A stretch of 28,922 bases of DNA from Priapulus caudatus (GCF_000485595.1 NW_014579346.1:1-28922), one strand, 5' to 3'. Shown: positions 9,079 through 19,097, numbered from the stretch's first letter. Program-made: numbers and translations. The notes: generated by a model from the letters alone, not told the origin.

Positions 9079-9605
9079 TGTAACGACCTTTGCTCTTCCA
9101 GCACTAAATATATATTTGTCCCTCTTGCTCTAGTCCGGGTAAGCGAGAGATGCAGTAGTACAATTTAAATGTCACTATAGAATGTTAGAAGTAAACTACA
9201 GTAACCTGTAATATCTCATATATACATTATTAGCAGTTGGGTCGTCGGCCAAACCGCATCAATACTCAGCCCTACTGTTAGAATCAACCGCTGTAATATA
9301 GGAGGTAGCCCTGTAATTCCTCAGCCGTAGTACTTGTAAAGTACTGTAGCGACACGGATGCTTTATTGATACTGGGTTGTTTGCATGGTTATCAGTTCAT
9401 CTTGTCGTTGCGATAACACTGTATATGTAGGTGATGCTGTAATTTGAGTACAATGAGTCAAATATATTGCAGTAATGTAGGCCTTGCACGCACTGACTCC
9501 CAGCTCTTGGACGCGCGTGGAAATGCTGAGAAGTTGTTGTCCAGTTGCGTTGGTAACGCGATAGTCCGTGATCGCGGGCTCGCAAGGAGACTGGAACGGA
9601 GCATA
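9079..9605 (+). repeat. 3' LTR of element A copy A1, truncated after ~527 bp
   Basis: It begins TGTAACGACC right after the PPT and follows 15479-15970 of the complete LTR, with frequent small indels. Similarity stops at about 9605-9612 (GGAGCATATGTGG here, GGAAGCATAATTA in the complete copy), where unrelated sequence of element B begins. It keeps one exact TGAGTCA near 9454-9460. The remaining ~1.05 kb of LTR is not found afterwards, so this is a truncation, a deletion or an assembly join. Confidence 0.9.
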
Positions 9606-10773
9606 TGTGGCGGTGGTACGGTTGCCGGCGAGAGCTAGTACTGCGGCCGGGGTTGAGTTTGCCACCAGGGGGGTTGAGTTTGCCCCAAGTATTGTGTTTG
9701 TAATCGTTTTTTATGTTTGTAATGTATTTTCTGTGTGTTTATGTGGCGTTTTGTAAATGGTATTTACAGCAAATTACTCACGTCACACCGCCGGATTTTC
9801 GAATGGGGGCTTGCATTAGTTGCGATTGGTAAACACCCTCTAGCGACCGAACGGCGGCGGCTAGCGTAGAAAAACAGGCAGGCTGTGCGAGTCCAGTGTG
9901 CAAACATGGCGGCGTGAGTTAGGCGTCTGTTTGGCGTTTGTGTTTGATTGACGCGAAGCGGGAAGAAAGATAGGTGGATATGATAGACAAGGTGCATGAG
10001 ATAAGAGACGAAGTGAAAGAGAGAGAGATATATAGTGGCAGAGGAGGGAGCAGTGTGAGTGAGCTCAGTTGAGGGCGGAGAGAGAGAGACTCGCCGAGAG
10101 AGACGCGGGTAGTGAGAAAAGAGTGAGCACAGCGGCTGTTTGGCGGCACAGTCGTCAACTCGTCGGGGCTGAGTAATAAATAATAGTAAAATCTAATATA
10201 CCTAATCAACGTTAACGGAATAGAAATAATGTGTAATCAGTAATTTAATAGATATATAATAGTGACTTGATAGACCGTCAACCGACGTATTTAGTTAATC
10301 CCTCGAGTAGCAGCCTAGGCGCATGGGCGTTGAGTGCGTCCCTTGTGTGAGTGGCCGTACGGGGTGTTCCGTCAGCCAGCTGCGCTGCCCCTACACGTCA
10401 TAGTATTATTCAGTATCTTTTGAGTGCCCCGCGCGTATAAGGTGCGCCGCGTTGTGGTTGGTGTTGTGTCACTGTTTGTCCGCGTGACGTGTTCGCGTCG
10501 TCTGGCATTGTTAACTAACGACAACCGGAGAGTGAACGACGCTGGGTTGGCCACGACGAGAGCGGCAGTAGGCCTTTGAGGCGCTCTTAGGGAGTGGAGA
10601 CTTCGGGGTGGCGACGATACGACACTAAGGTAGGAACCTCTACGCTTGTCATTGTCTTCGTGCCATATCCACCGTGTTGGCACTGCACTATACGTGAGGT
10701 AAACTGTTAGTTAGCTGCGTAATTGTCAGGTGGCGCCCCCTGGGTGTCGAGGAAAGACCGCAAAAACGCTACA
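9606..10773 (+). repeat. Probable 5' LTR/leader of a second Ty3/Gypsy element (B)
   Basis: The segment is non-coding and unrelated to LTR A. It is assigned as an LTR by position: it ends GCTACA at 10773, two bases before a TGGTGCCG primer-binding site, and broken gag-pro-RT follows. A start near TGTGGCGG (about 9605) is a guess based on the TG...CA rule. No 3' partner LTR is in the window to prove the borders. It includes a purine-rich GAGA tract (about 10005-10110). The ~1.17 kb length fits an LTR. Confidence 0.5.
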
Positions 10774-10775
10774 AC

Positions 10776-10792
10776 TGGTGCCGTAGACCAAC
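10776..10792 (+). other. Primer-binding site of element B
   Basis: TGGTGCCGTAGACCAAC follows the presumed LTR end TACA plus two bases. It resembles the element A site (TGGTGCTGGTGACC): 11 of the first 14 bases agree, suggesting related tRNA primers. Assignment rests on position and the leading TGG. Confidence 0.5.
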
Positions 10793-12480
10793 CGGATTGT
10801 TGGCTGAGGGTGTTTTTGTCGGACTCGACGTTCCCGGGGGGCGGTTCATGATGCCGGCCCGAAGGTGCCCGGGCGCAAGAAAATACAGGTGGTGGTTTCA
10901 TGGCCCCGTACTGAGTTTGGGTTGGTATGGCGCGCTACACGTAGTCAAACGGGGGATGGTGGATGATGAGTTGACTCCACCGTCATCCTTAGCGCTTGAG
11001 TAGGGGGCGGAGTTGGTGAGAACTGCCGCCTCGTCCGACAAGATTCAGTCTCTTGCGTTGTTGATGCTCGACGAAGCAGGCGAGGCAGCACGCGCTGCTT
11101 TGGTCGCCGTCAGTCGCTAGTCGGCTACCTATTAGCCCTGCACCTGCGCGCGAGGCGTGATTCTACTTGGGGGCAGAGAGGGCCGCATACTCTGCTCGCG
11201 CGCGAGGCGAGTGGAGTAATCTGCCGAGTGGTGGTCACGCTTGGGGGGCGACCTATTATTTCCTCACCATGGGGTGATGGGGTATATCCGAGAGGGTAAT
11301 CGCGATGTTTCTCGTCCTGAGGGTGAGGTAAATGAGTTCCCAATCGTCAGGGGTGGGTTTAACCTACGGTCTGGCTGGTGGTGGGGGGAGTGACAGGCAT
11401 TATGCTCCCCTTCGTGAGGGAATCTGGGGGTTCCTCTGTCAGCTACGAAGAGTAGGGTGAAGGTGAAAGCGCCCTTCACGGTAGAAGCGGGTGTGCGCAT
11501 TAGACGGGTTTGTCCTCGGCCAGAGTTTGACTCGAATAGGCAGGCTCAATGGGTGGTGTGGCAGAAGAGAGGTTAGTGGGGCAGTTAGTGGGACACTAGA
11601 ATGTGCCGACGTCCTATCCGTTCTAGAAAGACTGTGATGTCGATGTCGATGAGGCGCATGGTGCGACACGCTTTGATAGCGCGTTTTTCAAGCCTCTTGG
11701 TAGTTGCACTGGGGAGGAGAGCAGCCCCTACGTAGACTGGCGTTCTGCCAGCCCTGGGCAAAGTTGGCGTGAGTATGCCCGAGAATTAAAGAGGCTGACT
11801 TTAAGGGCACATACTCTTTTTCACTTCGGAAGCAAGCGAGTGAAACAGGGCGCGTTGTCGATTGCTAGAGTTATGCATTCGAGTCTCCGCCTTAAATCTA
11901 CGTGTTGTCTCGTAATGATTTGCACTGTGGAGGGTTTCTGCTTTGGTTGCGCGATGAGTATGAAGGCGGCAGATGGGTGATTTCGCAGTCGCCATTTGTA
12001 AACAGCGGTGAGGCCTGCTGGGTAAATCTTCGTGCTGCTATGACCTGAAGGTGGTTTATCCCGATTCGGCACTGGTAGGTTAATGTCGGGAGGACATACA
12101 AGGAAATTGCTAGGTTGGTGGGTGATATGTTGTGTGGTTCGTGAGAAGTGATCAGCAATGGCGTGGCCAGCCGCAGGCAAAGCTCACTCGAGATGCTCTG
12201 GCGCTCACGACCGGGTTTCAGCTCGGCCGGGATCTCAGCTGCTGGGTGTGTGGTAGGATTGGGGCATTTTGCCCAGTGTCTGTCCCGATCGCGTGGCGCG
12301 GCGAGATTTCCGGAACGGCCCCGGATCTCCGAGGTCATCGGGGTTTCTTATGAGGGGCAACCCGAATTCATATCGCGGGGTTTTGATCGCGATAAGAGTA
12401 TGATGTGGTGTTCCCGCTCGTCGCGATTCGGCTGATCCACTTCGGCGGGATGCGGTGTCCTCGAGTCCGCGCCCGTCCAT
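10793..12480 (+). pseudogene. Gag remnants of element B
   Basis: No long frame survives, but coding-like stretches in shifting frames run from about 10925 to 12400, for example LALLMLDEAGEAARAALVA near 11056-11115. The clearest sign is a CCHC zinc knuckle at 12240-12279. CWVCGRIG is in one frame, and the His and last Cys (HFAQC) are in the next, split by one extra G in a run of four. A zinc knuckle at the end of gag fits Ty3/Gypsy order, because protease and RT remnants follow. Either pseudogenisation or uncorrected read errors broke the gene. Confidence 0.55.
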
Positions 12481-12790
12481 GGCAGGTTGAGATACTGTTG
12501 TGTGGGCAGCCGAGTGCCACTCTTGTAGTCGCACGTGGGGCTGAGCTGTCTCTAATTAATATTGCGTGTCTCCTAATGACGGCCTTCCAGCGCGGGCGCC
12601 GAGTCTCCATTCTTTGGAGGTTTGCGTTTGTGGATAGTGCAAGGTGGATCTCTGAGAGCCGGACATGCGCGTCTGGGGCGGAGTTGTTTTCTCGGAGATA
12701 CAGGTATTTGAGAGCAAGTGAGTTAGTCCGTGATGGATAGGCGCCTTGGGCGAGGTTTGCTGGGGGGAATGGATTTCCTATAGAGTTACG
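12481..12790 (+). pseudogene. Aspartic protease remnant of element B
   Basis: GAELSLIN is encoded at 12537-12560, the part following the catalytic Asp-Thr/Ser-Gly. The catalytic Asp is not in frame because the upstream bases are disturbed. About 210 bp later a LGGMDFL-like segment (about 12758-12780) matches the family's conserved LGMDFL, followed by a stop. Spacing between the two landmarks fits retropepsin. The protein would have processed Gag-Pol; this copy is dead as written. Confidence 0.55.
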
Positions 12791-13339
12791 ATTGCCCCTG
12801 ATTGTGTCCGGGGGCATTTGACTGTCGGTGATGACATTGCATGTTATGCAGGAAGAGCCGCGGGGTTAGTTCCTTGCGGAGATTGGTGCAGTGTGATCGC
12901 GTAACGGGATCCCTGCTGGCATAAATGTATCATCAATGGGTGAGGCGGTACCCTCATGGGGAGAAGATTGCCTTGCCAATGGTTAAGAGCCGTTTAGATT
13001 GTTTCAGGGCGTGTAACAGAGGGCGAGGGTAGTCCTGATGGCAGCGGTGTCCTGGTAGACTGTGTAGATGGCCCAGGTGGCCTATTTCAGTCGGCTGAAT
13101 TTAGGAGACGAGATTGTAGTTTTTGAGCCTGGGGAAATATTGGCTCACCTCGAGGTTGTTCGGCAGTTGTGAGGCGGTTGGCATCCGGTGAGCTTCGGTG
13201 AATCCTCGCCTCTTCCGGACAGTTCCTGGTTTGGCGCAGGCGCAATATGCGGCGTAAGTGTTTGAGACAATGATCTGGTTGTCTCGGTGGGAGAGATGTG
13301 AGGTTCAGCTCTTGGCTTCAAGAGTATGCGGGTTTGTTT
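12791..13339 (+). other. Linker between protease and RT remnants of element B
   Basis: This ~550-bp stretch has the base composition of the surrounding element. It contains only short frames in all readings and no motif I recognise. By position it would be the variable connection between protease and reverse transcriptase. Confidence 0.35.
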
Positions 13340-14003
13340 CACTGCTCTGGTGAACAGCTGGGCATACGGGGATGGTCAAGGCACCGGATTGATACCGGCG
13401 CTCCATTATCCGTCAAGGAAGGCTCCACGTAGATGTCCCGTTGGCTCGCGCAAGGAGATATGAACGTGGAAGTCGATAAGATGATTGGGCATCCGGCAGT
13501 CGTCCGAGCCAGCAGGCAGTCCGTGGCGTCTCCAGTGTGTTCGGTCACCAAGAAAGACGGCTCCGACAAGGTCTCTGCATAGATTATGCGCAAGCTGAAC
13601 GGACGTTACCCGTAAAGCTGCCTATCCACTGCCAAGGATCGACGATACGCTGAGATCCTTGGATGGAGGCCAGTTGGTTTTGCTACTCTGCGACCTAAAC
13701 CGGTGCTGGGTTATTGGCAAGTGGAGTATGGATTCCGGAGATGCTGCAAAGACTGCGTTTGGACGAGGAGAGGTTTCCTCTACGAATTCTCCGTCATGCC
13801 GTTCGGTCTTTGCAACGGCACCGGCGACGCTTCAGAGGTTGATGGAAGTGTGTGCTTCGAGGTCTGCTGTGGACAGGAGTGTCTTGTGTGACATAGTGAC
13901 AATTATCATTTTGGTAAGACCTCGATCGAGCCATTGGCAACCTCCGTGATGTTTGTTCTGTCGGATTGCAGATGCGCGGCATGAAGCTGAAGCCATCGGT
14001 GCG
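13340..14003 (+). pseudogene. Reverse transcriptase remnant of element B, cut by the assembly gap
   Basis: Ty3/Gypsy RT motifs appear in order but in several frames: HRIDTGAP-like at about 13380-13405, VTKKDGS at 13544-13564, a PLPRIDDT-like segment at about 13625-13650, and GYWQVE at about 13708-13727. MPFGLCN follows at 13796-13816, then a scrambled YxDD box at about 13885-13912, and MKLKPS at 13981-13998, where the Ns begin. The protein differs clearly from element A, so it is another family. RNase H and integrase of element B are absent from the window. Confidence 0.78.
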
Positions 14004-14013
14004 NNNNNNNNNN
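14004..14013. other. Assembly gap (10 N)
   Basis: There are ten consecutive N. The sequence before it is element B reverse transcriptase and the sequence after it is element A ORF3, so the gap separates parts that are not normal neighbours. Ten N is likely a placeholder, not a measured length. Confidence 0.99.
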
Positions 14014-15132
14014 GGTACCTCGTGCAAGGAACGGCGATACTTGCACCAGCACTTCGAGGAACACCACGTCAAGTTCTACCTAGGGTACCGCTGCGAGAGG
14101 TGTGGGTTTAAGGCGCCCCGGTTGAACAGCATGCGTGGCCACCTCGCTACTGTTCACCGGTGGCCCAAACCGGACCAGCCACGCCTCTCCACCCAGTGGT
14201 TAGAACACGACAACGAAGAAGGGATAGATTGGGAAATGAACCATGCGCCTCCCGGTTTCCGGTTGCGGAGTGGAGCGGAAGAACGACTAACAAGGATGAA
14301 GAGGTCCCCACCTCCGGAGAGCCAAACAATAAAGAGGCGGCCTAGATGTAGTCTCCACGAGGAGGACCGGCAGCCTTTGCGGTCCTTGGTCGTGGAGAAA
14401 CAAGCCACATCGGTCGACACCCGAGAGGTGTATCGGGAGCGCCAACAGGCAGTCAACAGGAAGGCCCACCGGAGCCACCCGTACACCGTAATCACTTCGG
14501 CCAAGTCCCATCCGGCCGGAGAAGGCGCACGGCAGTCGGAGGTACCGGTGGGACCAACTGGACCCACGAAAGGGGAGAGAAAACAGGAGCCAGCCAGCCA
14601 GAGCCTGCCGACGCCGGTGACGATCGGCGCCAGAGTGAGCCATGCGGACGTCCTCGCCACGGTGGGGAAGATCCCCACCAAAGAGGGCGTTGGCGACACT
14701 CCGGCTGCCCTGAGATCCGCGTGCAATGATATCCGCACGCGGATCCGTCACGATGACGCCATCGTCACTGACGCAATGTGTAGGATGTCGGCGGCCCTAT
14801 GCCGGCAAGAAGACGCCCGCCGGGCATACGATGCAATCAAGGACGGACTACTGCAGCAGGAAGCGGAGGAACGCTGCAAGCAGAGGCAGGAGGAGGTGGC
14901 GACCATGGCTCAGGTGAGCAGGGAGTTAAAGAAGATAGGACAGGAGAGAGATGAGATGAAGGCGAAATTGGAGAAAGCGTCAACCCCTGCCCCCCTGACC
15001 CTCGGCCGCTGCCTCAGCTACCTGAGAGGACAGAGATACCTGGTCGCCGTATTTGACGAGGAGGGACTGCCACTCTGCGAGCTGCCAACGGACCTGGAGT
15101 GGAAGGAGGGCAAGCTCCAGAAGAAGGTGTAA
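14014..15132 (+). CDS. ORF3 copy 2 of element A: C2H2 zinc-finger and coiled-coil protein, 5' end missing
   Basis: 372 codons are open from the N gap to TAA at 15130-15132. Upstream codons across the gap belong to element B RT and are not part of this protein. The first residues hold the His half of one finger (RRYLHQHFEEHH). A full C2H2 finger follows within 30 residues: C at 14092 and 14101, H at 14140 and 14155 (C-x2-C-x12-H-x4-H). A basic, Pro/Gly-rich middle (about 14290-14640) leads to a charged helix-rich segment (about 14755-14975) that looks like a coiled coil. A compact C-terminal ~45-residue part follows, with YLRGQRYLVAVFDEEG. There is no signal peptide or membrane span, so it is not an envelope. 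Nucleic-acid binding with self-association is inferred. I do not recognise the family. Confidence 0.85.
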   Translation, partial: GTSCKERRYLHQHFEEHHVKFYLGYRCERCGFKAPRLNSMRGHLATVHRWPKPDQPRLSTQWLEHDNEEGIDWEMNHAPPGFRLRSGAEERLTRMKRSPPPESQTIKRRPRCSLHEEDRQPLRSLVVEKQATSVDTREVYRERQQAVNRKAHRSHPYTVITSAKSHPAGEGARQSEVPVGPTGPTKGERKQEPASQSLPTPVTIGARVSHADVLATVGKIPTKEGVGDTPAALRSACNDIRTRIRHDDAIVTDAMCRMSAALCRQEDARRAYDAIKDGLLQQEAEERCKQRQEEVATMAQVSRELKKIGQERDEMKAKLEKASTPAPLTLGRCLSYLRGQRYLVAVFDEEGLPLCELPTDLEWKEGKLQKKV

Positions 15133-15478
15133 GTAAGTTAGTAACTGGGGGGTTAACTTGGGATGTAATTTTCATTGTATTATAGGCAAGCCTTCATCTG
15201 AATACTGTAAATAATCATAAGGTAATGTTTGGTAAGTGTTAAATTCACTTTGTGTTACATTGTTACATGGTTATTGTTATGGACCCTTATGGGGTCAAAG
15301 GTATGTATTGTTTTCCGATATTGTGAGTAATGTTGCATTCAACTGTTTCGGACGATTTTGGCGGGGGAATTACATTGATGTTTTGGTATGTGTGGATGTA
15401 TGGGGGGATATTCAATAACGATGAGGTTGATAGGTCAGTAGACTGCACGGGGACGCGCAGTGTTTAAGGAGGGGAGAG
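15133..15478 (+). other. 3' untranslated region and polypurine tract of element A, copy A2
   Basis: It is non-coding and conserved with 8684-9078. It ends in AAGGAGGGGAGAG (15466-15478), immediately before the LTR, and serves as plus-strand primer. It lacks the ~25-base segment present in copy A1 near 8922-8955. No gene is seen. Confidence 0.85.
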
Positions 15479-15829
15479 TGTAACGACTTTGCTCTTCCAG
15501 CACTGATATATATTTGTCTCTTACTCTAGTCCGCGTTAACGAGGGATCAGTAGTAAATTTAACTGTCACTATAAATTGTTAGAAGTAAACTACAATAACC
15601 GTGATTTCTCATATTACATTATTAGCAGTGGGGCGGTCGGCCAACGGATCAATACTCAGCCTACTGTAGAATCAACGCGCGTAGATAGGGGTAGCTGTAA
15701 TTCTCACCGTAGTATTGCAAAGTACTGTAGCAACACGATCTGTTCATTAACTGTGTTGTTGGCTGGTTATAGTTCATCTTGTCGTTGGATAACACTGTAT
15801 ATGTACGGTAATGCTGTAATTGGAGTCAA

Positions 15830-16444
15830 TGAGTCAAGATAATTGCAGTAATGTAGCTTGACGCACTGACTCAGTCTTGACGCGCTGGAAAGGCTGAAAG
15901 TTGTTGTCAGTTGCGTGGTAACCGATAGTCGCGTGATCGCGGGGCTCGCAAGGATACTGAACCGGAAGCATAATTATATTGTTTTAAATGAAGATTCTTG
16001 TATTTAAACTATAATATCGTATAAATCTTAAATAGTACATCTGGTTAAATGATAGTTTGCAATAAAATCAATATGTGATAGATTATAACAGACGGGAATA
16101 ATACAGATGTAATAGTATCGTTTTCCGGTGATCCCTGTCGATCTAACAATATTTTATATAAATATAGCTGTACGCGGTACGCGCGAGGAGTCGTTCGCCG
16201 GTTGTAACACTACCAGGTTAGAAGCTGAAAGAGCCTTAGGCTCATCACTCGGCTGAATTTACTGGGCGTGTTGACTAATAAAATATTTACTTGTTGAGTC
16301 AAGACACTTCTGTTAGCATAAAGAGCTACAAGCTCCCGTTTTTGAGTCAAGACCCTTCTATTAATATAAAGAGCTATTAGCTCCCATTTTTGAGTCAAGA
16401 GAGCATAGAATTAGCAGGAGTCAAGCTTCTTGACCCCTGAGTCA
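15830..16444 (+). promoter_or_regulatory. Array of AP-1/TRE-like sites, right LTR
   Basis: Exact TGA(G/C)TCA motifs lie at 15830-15836, 15867-15873 (TGACTCA), 16295-16301, 16343-16349, 16391-16397 and 16438-16444. The last four match the left LTR sites one for one. Six perfect 7-mers in 1.6 kb is far above chance (about 0.2 expected for both forms at equal base use). bZIP binding is inferred. Confidence 0.55.
16155..16166 (+). promoter_or_regulatory. TATA-like box in the right LTR
   Basis: TATATAAATATA lies at the same LTR position as 135-143. The GTACGCGGTACGCGCG block follows. It is a core-promoter candidate only. Confidence 0.4.
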
Positions 16445-17061
16445 ACCTCTAAAATTACATTAAAATTACTCTTGTGCGTTGGCTTCTTTATACGGGTATC
16501 GAGTCAAGAATCTGGACTCATCGGCACCGTGTATATGTATATGTAGATGTGTGTATTCAAGGGTTTGTGAATAAATCGTAGCCCCGGAGTTAAGGGGCTG
16601 TCGTTCCTAAATTTATATCACTCTTCCTCTTACATCTGGACATCTATTTACTGACACACCCGAAAAAGGAGACAGACGACAGACTAAAGTAAAACATAAA
16701 GTATTACAAATTACAACATAAAGTACGCATCTTAATTATCAGGCGAAGAACCTATGGTTCATTGCCCATCGCGACAACACATGAATATAACATAAACTCG
16801 CGATATACCAAAGAAACAATAAACAATAATCCAGACAGTCCATCCCCTCATGCGTAACTCCGAAGCTCGACCAAACGTCTCTCGCACAATCCAGCGATTA
16901 CGAATCTAAAACGTACACAACGCAAGCCAAGGAGTGAGCATAGAAGTGCGGGTAACGTCCGAGCACATCTAGGGCTACACGCTCCTGTAAAAGGGATAGA
17001 GGGCGCGAGTAGAGAGAGAGAAAGAGCGCTTAGGAAACAAGAGAGATGAGGGGACGTTACA

Positions 17062-18180
17062 AGTAGTAACTAGACCTGTACACTTGGACGGATATGGTAT
17101 TACAATAGGGCAGCCTAAACTCACCCAATCTCAGGCTTAAGGGTTAACCTTACCTATACGTAAGTACTACGTAGTACACAATACTGCCAATACTAGCCTC
17201 TTAACAGTAACTCTGTCGCCACTGATTCATGAGCAAGAGCTATAGCTAACTCTAAACTTCGGTATAACTGTTTATTGTGGTTATGCCGGCGTTCAGGGGT
17301 GGCTAATCTGCCGCTGAGAGGGTCTATGTCCACCCAGGGAACTATCGGAGGGTACCCTGGCGTACAGTTCGGATATATCTCGGTTCCTGACTGCGTCATT
17401 CTCAGACCGGTCTGGAATTGTTCGCGCAAATTTATATCTTAACCCGAGTGCCCCATAGGCGGGTAAATTCCGCATTGGATGTAATCTTCAGTCTGGTTTG
17501 TTACGTAATGCAGGTACTAGGGAAAATTTTAAGGTTAATACTTTAAAGTTACATAATCCTTCTCATCTTCAATTACTAAAATCAATTAATATTTATTTCC
17601 AAAGCATCTGAATGCGATGACACGGGTACCTCTATCTATGTCTCCCACTAGTTCAGACTGTAATGACAAACAACAGTTTCCAGCTTAGTAGTGATCTGTA
17701 AGGTAAATAACCGTCACATAATCATTTGTTTACCGTGTGCTTTCAGTGTTCACCCGTCAGAAGGAGAAGAAGCGTGCGCAAATGAAGGAAGAGTGTTCCT
17801 ACAGAGCGATAATCCCGAAGTTGACACTCACATCCACACTCGGGCGAGATCCGAGCTGCGCACGAGTTAAAGGATCGCCTTACAAGTCGCGGCTAAACCC
17901 TGAGATTCATAATACATGATATATATATATATATATAATTGTGTGTGTGCGTTATGTGTTTATTGAATTTAATCTAGTTATCGCTGATTAACTATAATTG
18001 TTCAGTTAAGTCCATGTTTAAATCAATGTAGCATAAACTATTTTTCTCTTGTTTTAAATACGTTAATTTACGTTAATTTAACTCTCTTTATATCTTACTA
18101 TCGTTATTGTCTTTTTATGTTAAAGCCCTGCCTTCTAATGAGTCAAGAGAGAATATCTCATTCTCAGTTTCTGGTTGAAA
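17062..18180 (+). repeat. Left arm of a ~1.1-kb inverted repeat (foldback element)
   Basis: This arm is the reverse complement, with indels, of 21113-22013 joined to 27488-27698. The outer part (17062-about 17266) pairs with 27488-27698. The inner part (about 17266-18180) pairs with 21113-22013. Shared marks include the GGGTACCCTGG block, a (TA)n run next to TGTGTGTGCG, and ATTAATATTTATTTCC. Its outer end is cut by the element A LTR at 17061, so the arm probably continues outside the window. No transposase is visible. Large terminal repeats like this occur in foldback-type DNA transposons. Confidence 0.88.
17737..17919 (+). other. GC-richer exon-like island inside the inverted-repeat arm
   Basis: A 60-codon open stretch (…VFTRQKEKKRAQMKEECSY…) follows a TTTCAG that resembles a splice acceptor, in otherwise AT-rich DNA. 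The inverted copy (about 21390-21565 on the other strand) keeps the TTCAG and most bases but not the frame. It may be a captured exon or simply a conserved non-coding block. I do not recognise the peptide. Confidence 0.25.
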
Positions 18181-18977
18181 GGAAAAGCTGTAGGAAAGTT
18201 GGCACGTGCATGTTAAGTTCACTTAAATCATGCAGTAGAATCATGCAGCACGTTTGTGTAGTGTTATCGATAATCAGCAAGTTTGTATTATTTTTATTTT
18301 TAATTAATATAATTTAATAATATAATAGTATTTTTTTTAATAAAAAAAAAGTGTGTATTATTTTTACAAAGTCTCAACATTGTGTTCAAGCACACCACAT
18401 CGTCTTTTTAATTACGTTTGTGCCGAATGTGAATAATGTAATCAATCATAATGTCAATGAATGCCCATCGTAGGTGAACCAGCTTCACGGCGTATGTGCA
18501 GCGGCGTCAGCAAACTGGAAGGTACAACGAAACTTACCTGCACTGCAGAATCTCGAAAAGAAGTGGCAGCATTACGAGCAAAAACAACTACGTAATGAAG
18601 GATAATCCCAGTTAGCAAACGAATGTCCCAAATAGGCTCGACATCATGCCGAACGTTCCTATTTACTTAATCTTCTTTGAAGACAGACTAACTGTGGTGA
18701 AGACTAACTTTAATTTAACCTAGTTCATCGTAACCCAGACCGCCACTCACCAACGAACCAACTAATCTAACTAACCACTATACTGTTCTCACCAGAAACC
18801 ACTGATATAAACCTTTACAGCCCCTCGTAAACTATGTTTCCCATGCAGCAACCCCACCAGTCATCACCCAACCAACATCTTTTACCGTCTCTATGACAGC
18901 AACCAGGAGCAGCTAGGCAAGTCGTTCTTGGCTGTGGCGAGGGGGAGTTGCATGATGATCGGTGACTAAGCTAGATG

Positions 18978-19014
<37 letters not shown>

Positions 19015-19097
19015 GTCATCTCCTCTACTCTCTCTTTCTCGTCCATCTCTCGATCATCTCTCTCTTTCTCTCTTCTCTCAACTCTCTCTCTCTCATC
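18978..19097. repeat. (CT)n microsatellite-like pyrimidine tract
   Basis: A nearly pure C/T stretch of about 120 bp, with uninterrupted TCTCTC runs at its start and interrupted repeats afterwards. Confidence 0.9.

Larger units (their letters stand above)
15479..17061 (+). repeat. Complete 3' LTR of element A (1583 bp)
   Basis: It starts TGTAACGACT right after the PPT and ends GACGTTACA, with TG...CA ends and a short imperfect terminal inverted repeat (TGTAACG / CGTTACA). The first ~490 bp match 9079-9605 and the last ~1040 bp match 1-1025, so the whole LTR is validated by two partial copies. It has a TATA-like TATATAAATATA at 16155-16166, AATAAA signals near 16570 and 16817, and six exact TGA(G/C)TCA sites. 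The AGTAGTAAC after 17061 is target DNA, part of an inverted-repeat arm whose other copy (ending 27698) shows the uninterrupted sequence. Confidence 0.95.

Noticed and set aside
14154-14751. Overlapping 194- and 154-codon minus-strand frames
   Set aside because: They are shadows of the plus-strand ORF3, which has zinc-finger residues and a defined place in the element.
18978-19097. Pyrimidine tract as a splice branch/polypyrimidine region
   Set aside because: Its length and regular CT repeats fit a microsatellite, and no exon follows.
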